Shown: positions 61,428-64,000 of the stretch, piece by piece
Position numbering within the stretch: the first letter of the stretch is position 1
Layout of the letters: the number at the start of each line of letters is the position of its first letter
DNA from: CAVOJY01 sp963696405
GTDB taxonomy: Bacteria; Chloroflexota; Limnocylindria; Limnocylindrales; CSP1-4
Reading direction: 5' to 3'
NCBI GenBank assembly: GCA_963696405.1
Contig: CAVOJY010000006.1
Coordinates: 620,001-684,000 of the forward strand
Length of the DNA stretch: 64,000 nucleotides
Position numbers and translations under genes: made by a program
Notes under the pieces: generated by a model
Told to the model about the DNA's origin: nothing
Database searches by the model: none
Seen by the model: only the letters and a program-made list of their open reading frames with translations

Positions 61428-62193
61428 GCAGAGGGCGCCGGACGACACGATGGAGGACGGCGCGATGGGAGTCGACCCGATGGAGACTGCGACCCATTAC
61501 TTCGAGGCCATCACCGAACGGCTCGCCAACCTTCGGAAAGCCAACAAGCGGTCGATCCCCGCTGCGGCCGACATCGTGGCGGACACCGTCGAGCGCGATG
61601 GGATCATCCGGCTCTACGGCAGCGGCCACTCCCAGCTTCTCGCCCTCGAGGCGGTCGGGCGTGCCGGGGGGTATGCCGGGGTCCACGTCATCTTCGATCC
61701 AGGTTGGGGCCGCGCCGAGCAGATCGAGGGTTTCGCCGCCGCGGTCCTCCGGGACGAGGTGCTCGACCCGCGCGACTGCCTGTTCGTGATCAGCAACTCG
61801 GGGAGGAACCCGGCGCCCATCGAGGTCGCCATGGCGGGCCGCGCCGCGGGCCTGCCGATCATCGCGGTCACAGCCCTGGACTACGCCCGCCAGAGCCGGT
61901 CCCGGCATTCCTCGGGCAAGAGCCTCCACGACCTGGCCGATGTCGTGCTGGACACCTGCGCGGCGCCAGGCGATGCCGTGCTGGAGGTCGAGGGTGCGGT
62001 GGTTCCGACAGGGGCGACCTCGACGGTGCTGGGGGCGGCGCTGCTCAACGCGGTCCTCGCCGAGTCCGTGGCCGAGCTCGGCCGGCGAGGGATCGAGCCG
62101 CCCCTCGTCCGCTCCTACAACCTCGATGGGTCGGAGGCGCACAACGAGGGCGTCATGGACCGCTACCGCGGCCGGGTGCACCCGACCATCTGA
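61420..62193 (+). CDS. SIS-domain sugar-phosphate isomerase/binding protein
   Basis: This 257-residue SIS-domain protein resembles UPF0309. The sugar-phosphate loop is IIRLYGSGHSQLLALEAVGR, and later blocks are CLFVISNSGRNPAPIEVAMA, LPIIAVTALDYARQSRSRHS and EVEGAVVPTGATSTVLGAAL. Some 20 extra N-terminal residues contain several Met; internal starts (61450, 61465 or 61480) are possible. Pairing with the BadF kinase suggests phosphorylation followed by isomerisation or lyase chemistry. Confidence 0.83.
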   Translation: MPEQRAPDDTMEDGAMGVDPMETATHYFEAITERLANLRKANKRSIPAAADIVADTVERDGIIRLYGSGHSQLLALEAVGRAGGYAGVHVIFDPGWGRAEQIEGFAAAVLRDEVLDPRDCLFVISNSGRNPAPIEVAMAGRAAGLPIIAVTALDYARQSRSRHSSGKSLHDLADVVLDTCAAPGDAVLEVEGAVVPTGATSTVLGAALLNAVLAESVAELGRRGIEPPLVRSYNLDGSEAHNEGVMDRYRGRVHPTI

Positions 62194-62253
62194 GTAGGGG
62201 CGTGGCCGCCGAGGAACAGAACGCGACCGCAGCGCGACTCGTGCAGAAAGGGC

Positions 62254-62281
62254 GCGGCGGCCCCTGCGTGGAGGCCGCCGC
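62254..62281. terminator. Hairpin between convergent SIS and APC genes
   Basis: GCGGCGGCC / GGCCGCCGC is a 9-bp stem with a 10-nt loop. A second stem, GGCGGCT / AGCCGCC (62296-62317), follows, so the pair may handle the two directions. Confidence 0.5.
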
Positions 62282-62295
62282 GCATGCCGTCCAGT

Positions 62296-62317
62296 GGCGG
62301 CTTTACCCGGAGCCGCC
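62296..62317. terminator. Second hairpin between convergent genes
   Basis: A 7-bp stem, GGCGGCT / AGCCGCC, has an 8-nt loop and lies 11 nt beyond the APC stop codon on the minus strand. Confidence 0.45.
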
Positions 62318-62328
62318 GAGCTGAAGCC

Positions 62329-63849
62329 TCAGATCGATCCGGCCACCTCCTCGGGAGTGGCCTGGCGCTCGTAGGCGACCTCGCCGGCCTTCAGCAGCCA
62401 TGTCTCCCCGCCCCGTGCGCGAGCGATGAGGAGGATCACGATGCCGACCAGAATCCAGACCGCCACGAAGATCGGGGCATAGAGGTACGGAGCGGCAAGC
62501 CCCTGCAGCGAGTAGTAGCCAACGGCGAGGATCGCCAAGATCGAGATCACCGGGACGATCAGGTGCCAGAACCAGTTGAACTCGTCTCGCCGCTCCTTCC
62601 AGTAGTAGCGGATGACGCCGACCGCCCCCAGGCCGTAGACGCCGATCAGGCCGAGGGTGATGGCAATCCCGAACCAGAAGAAGAGGACGTCCGGGGCGAA
62701 GCCACTCTCCGCCTCGGTCACGATGCCGAAGACCCATGACCCGATGTAGGCGATGGCGAGGCTCACGATCGCGTACAGGATGATCGCGTTCGAGGGCGTC
62801 TTGTACTTCGGGTGGACCTTGCCAAGCGCCTTCGGCAGGGCGCCGGCACGACCCATGGAGAACCACACCCGGGTGGCCGCGTTTGAGGCGGAGATGCCGA
62901 CCGCGATGACGCTGTTCAGGATCGCCAGGAAGAGGACGATCCAGCCCCACGATCCGAAGAGCCGGTTGGCAAGCTCCATGAAGACGTTGGTGCCCTGGCC
63001 GGCGAACGTCTCATCGAACGTCTCCGTGCCCCAGCCGATGACGAGGCCGAACGTCGCGAAGAGGTAAAAGGCGCCCATGAGGACGAGCGCGATGACGACA
63101 GCCCTTGGCAGGTTCCGCCGCGGGTTCATGCTCTCCTCGGCCATGGGGGCGACGGCCTCGAAGCCGGTGAAGGCGAAGATGGCAAAGACGACGCCGACGA
63201 AGAGCTTGTCGATCCCGTAAGCCGGGTCGATCTGGAACGGGACCGCGTTCACGCCGCCGGGGCCCGGGCTCAGGATGCCCATCAGCGCGAACAGGAGCAG
63301 GGCGCCGATCTCGATCGCCGCGAGCACGATCATCGTCTTGCCCGACAGCTGGACGCCGCGGTAGATGATGGTGATCACGATCGCCGTCCCGAGCGCGACG
63401 GTGGCCCACCACGGGAACCAGATCCCGGCGTACGTCTGGAGCGTGGCCTCGAAGATGATTCCGGCGATCGCGAAGTTGATGGCCATCGCCGTCGGGTCGT
63501 AGAGGAAGTAGAGCCACGCGGTGATGAACCCGAACCGCGGGTGGAGCGTCCGACTCACGTAGGTGAAGTAGCCGCCGGCCGACGGCAGGTGCTTGGCCAG
63601 CTGGATCAGCGTGGCGCCGATCGACAGGCAGACCAGGAATGCACCGAAGTAGGCGAGCGGGACGCCGGTCCCGGCGTACGTTGCGATGAAGGTGGCACCG
63701 GTGAGGAACCCCATCGCTGGGGCGACGTGGGTGACCGCCTGGGCGACGATCGAACCCAACCCCATGGCGCCGGCGGCCAGTTCGGTCTGGGCGACCATGA
63801 CCCCGGCTTCGGGCGGGGCGTACTCGGCGGAAGCGTTCTGATCAGCCAT
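62329..63849 (-). CDS. APC-superfamily amino acid permease
   Basis: This 506-residue permease has about twelve membrane helices and the APC substrate segment GLGSIVAQAVTHVAPAMGFL in TM1. GAFLVCLSIGATLIQLAKHL and LPSAGGYFTYVSRTLHPRFG follow, then FAIFAFTGFEAVAPMAEESM of TM6 and the loop GKVHPKYKTPSNAI. Substrate is not predictable but is likely an amino acid or polyamine. The ATG at 63849 has AGGAGG 6 nt upstream; the longer frame to 63915 is rejected on that basis. The remaining 150 bp upstream to the window edge holds no gene I can support. Confidence 0.9.
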   Translation of the reverse strand: MADQNASAEYAPPEAGVMVAQTELAAGAMGLGSIVAQAVTHVAPAMGFLTGATFIATYAGTGVPLAYFGAFLVCLSIGATLIQLAKHLPSAGGYFTYVSRTLHPRFGFITAWLYFLYDPTAMAINFAIAGIIFEATLQTYAGIWFPWWATVALGTAIVITIIYRGVQLSGKTMIVLAAIEIGALLLFALMGILSPGPGGVNAVPFQIDPAYGIDKLFVGVVFAIFAFTGFEAVAPMAEESMNPRRNLPRAVVIALVLMGAFYLFATFGLVIGWGTETFDETFAGQGTNVFMELANRLFGSWGWIVLFLAILNSVIAVGISASNAATRVWFSMGRAGALPKALGKVHPKYKTPSNAIILYAIVSLAIAYIGSWVFGIVTEAESGFAPDVLFFWFGIAITLGLIGVYGLGAVGVIRYYWKERRDEFNWFWHLIVPVISILAILAVGYYSLQGLAAPYLYAPIFVAVWILVGIVILLIARARGGETWLLKAGEVAYERQATPEEVAGSI

Positions 63850-64000
63850 GACTCCCTCCTGGAAGTGCGACCCGCGCAGCCCGCGGGCGCCGATGGACAG
63901 CGTTCTCCATGTCACGTGCGGTCAGACTGCGAGGCTGGCCCGACAGCCCGCCGCGGTCGAGGAGGCGAGATGCGCCTCCGGCGCACGACGGCTCGTCCGC

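Overview
The window is a gene-dense, high-G+C bacterial chromosome segment made almost entirely of core genes. It has no prophage, CRISPR array, rRNA or tRNA; the only RNA gene found is tmRNA. Several traits suggest a deep-branching Chloroflexota (Limnocylindria-like) or a related Terrabacteria lineage. SecA carries an insertion of a type I associate with Chloroflexota, a Tad pilus locus lacks any secretin in view, mreB/mreD/mrdA/rodA are present, many starts are GTG, and genes are chained by 4-nt stop/start overlaps. The taxonomic call is an inference, since no marker tree could be built.

Layout. 0-6 kb (+): Flp pilin and the cytoplasmic and membrane core of a Tad/Flp pilus machine (cpaB, cpaE, cpaF, tadB, tadC). 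6-12.3 kb: DUF192 protein, GT87-like transferase, ComF-type PRTase, ribosome hibernation factor, an ArsR-type regulator (-), endonuclease IV, a second GT87-like protein and an XRE regulator. 12.4-35.7 kb, all on the minus strand: mreD-mrdA-rodA, an ISL3 transposase relic, rplU-rpmA-rpmE, DUF1385-prfA-prmC-HAD-tsaC, wecA, a small membrane protein, the complete F1Fo ATP synthase operon (atpI-B-E-F-H-A-G-D-C), murA, mreB, a PHP protein and a flippase-like membrane protein. The order rpmE-prfA-prmC-tsaC-wecA-atp-murA matches the arrangement known from Actinobacteria such as Mycobacterium. 35.7-36.1 kb: a divergent intergenic region with two parS-like sites, where gene orientation flips. 36.1-45.3 kb (+): parA-parB-gyrB-thioesterase-AlkD-like-gyrA-prs-small membrane protein. 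45.4-56.7 kb (+): secA, a DUF218 protein, a small Cys-rich protein followed by prfB (programmed +1 frameshift), GNAT, IMPase, ftsE-ftsX, a CtpA-type protease, a tiny ORF with a full-length Shine-Dalgarno, and smpB-ssrA. 57-64 kb: cold-shock protein (-), M20 amidohydrolase (+), URO-D-family protein (-), BadF kinase and SIS-domain isomerase (+), APC transporter (-).

Functionally the segment joins cell-wall elongation, energy conversion, translation termination and rescue (RF1, RF2, PrmC, SmpB, tmRNA, HPF), chromosome segregation and supercoiling, and Sec export. Three otherwise convincing genes (atpG, mrdA and the URO-D gene) are each broken by one indel of the same phase. Two of these are expected to be essential, so base-level errors in this assembly should be considered. 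Notable sequence features include MurA with Asp in place of the catalytic Cys, GyrA with Val at position 83, the tandem parS sites, the 9-Cys protein before prfB, a 16-codon ORF between promoter and hairpin, and a set of probably leaderless promoters.
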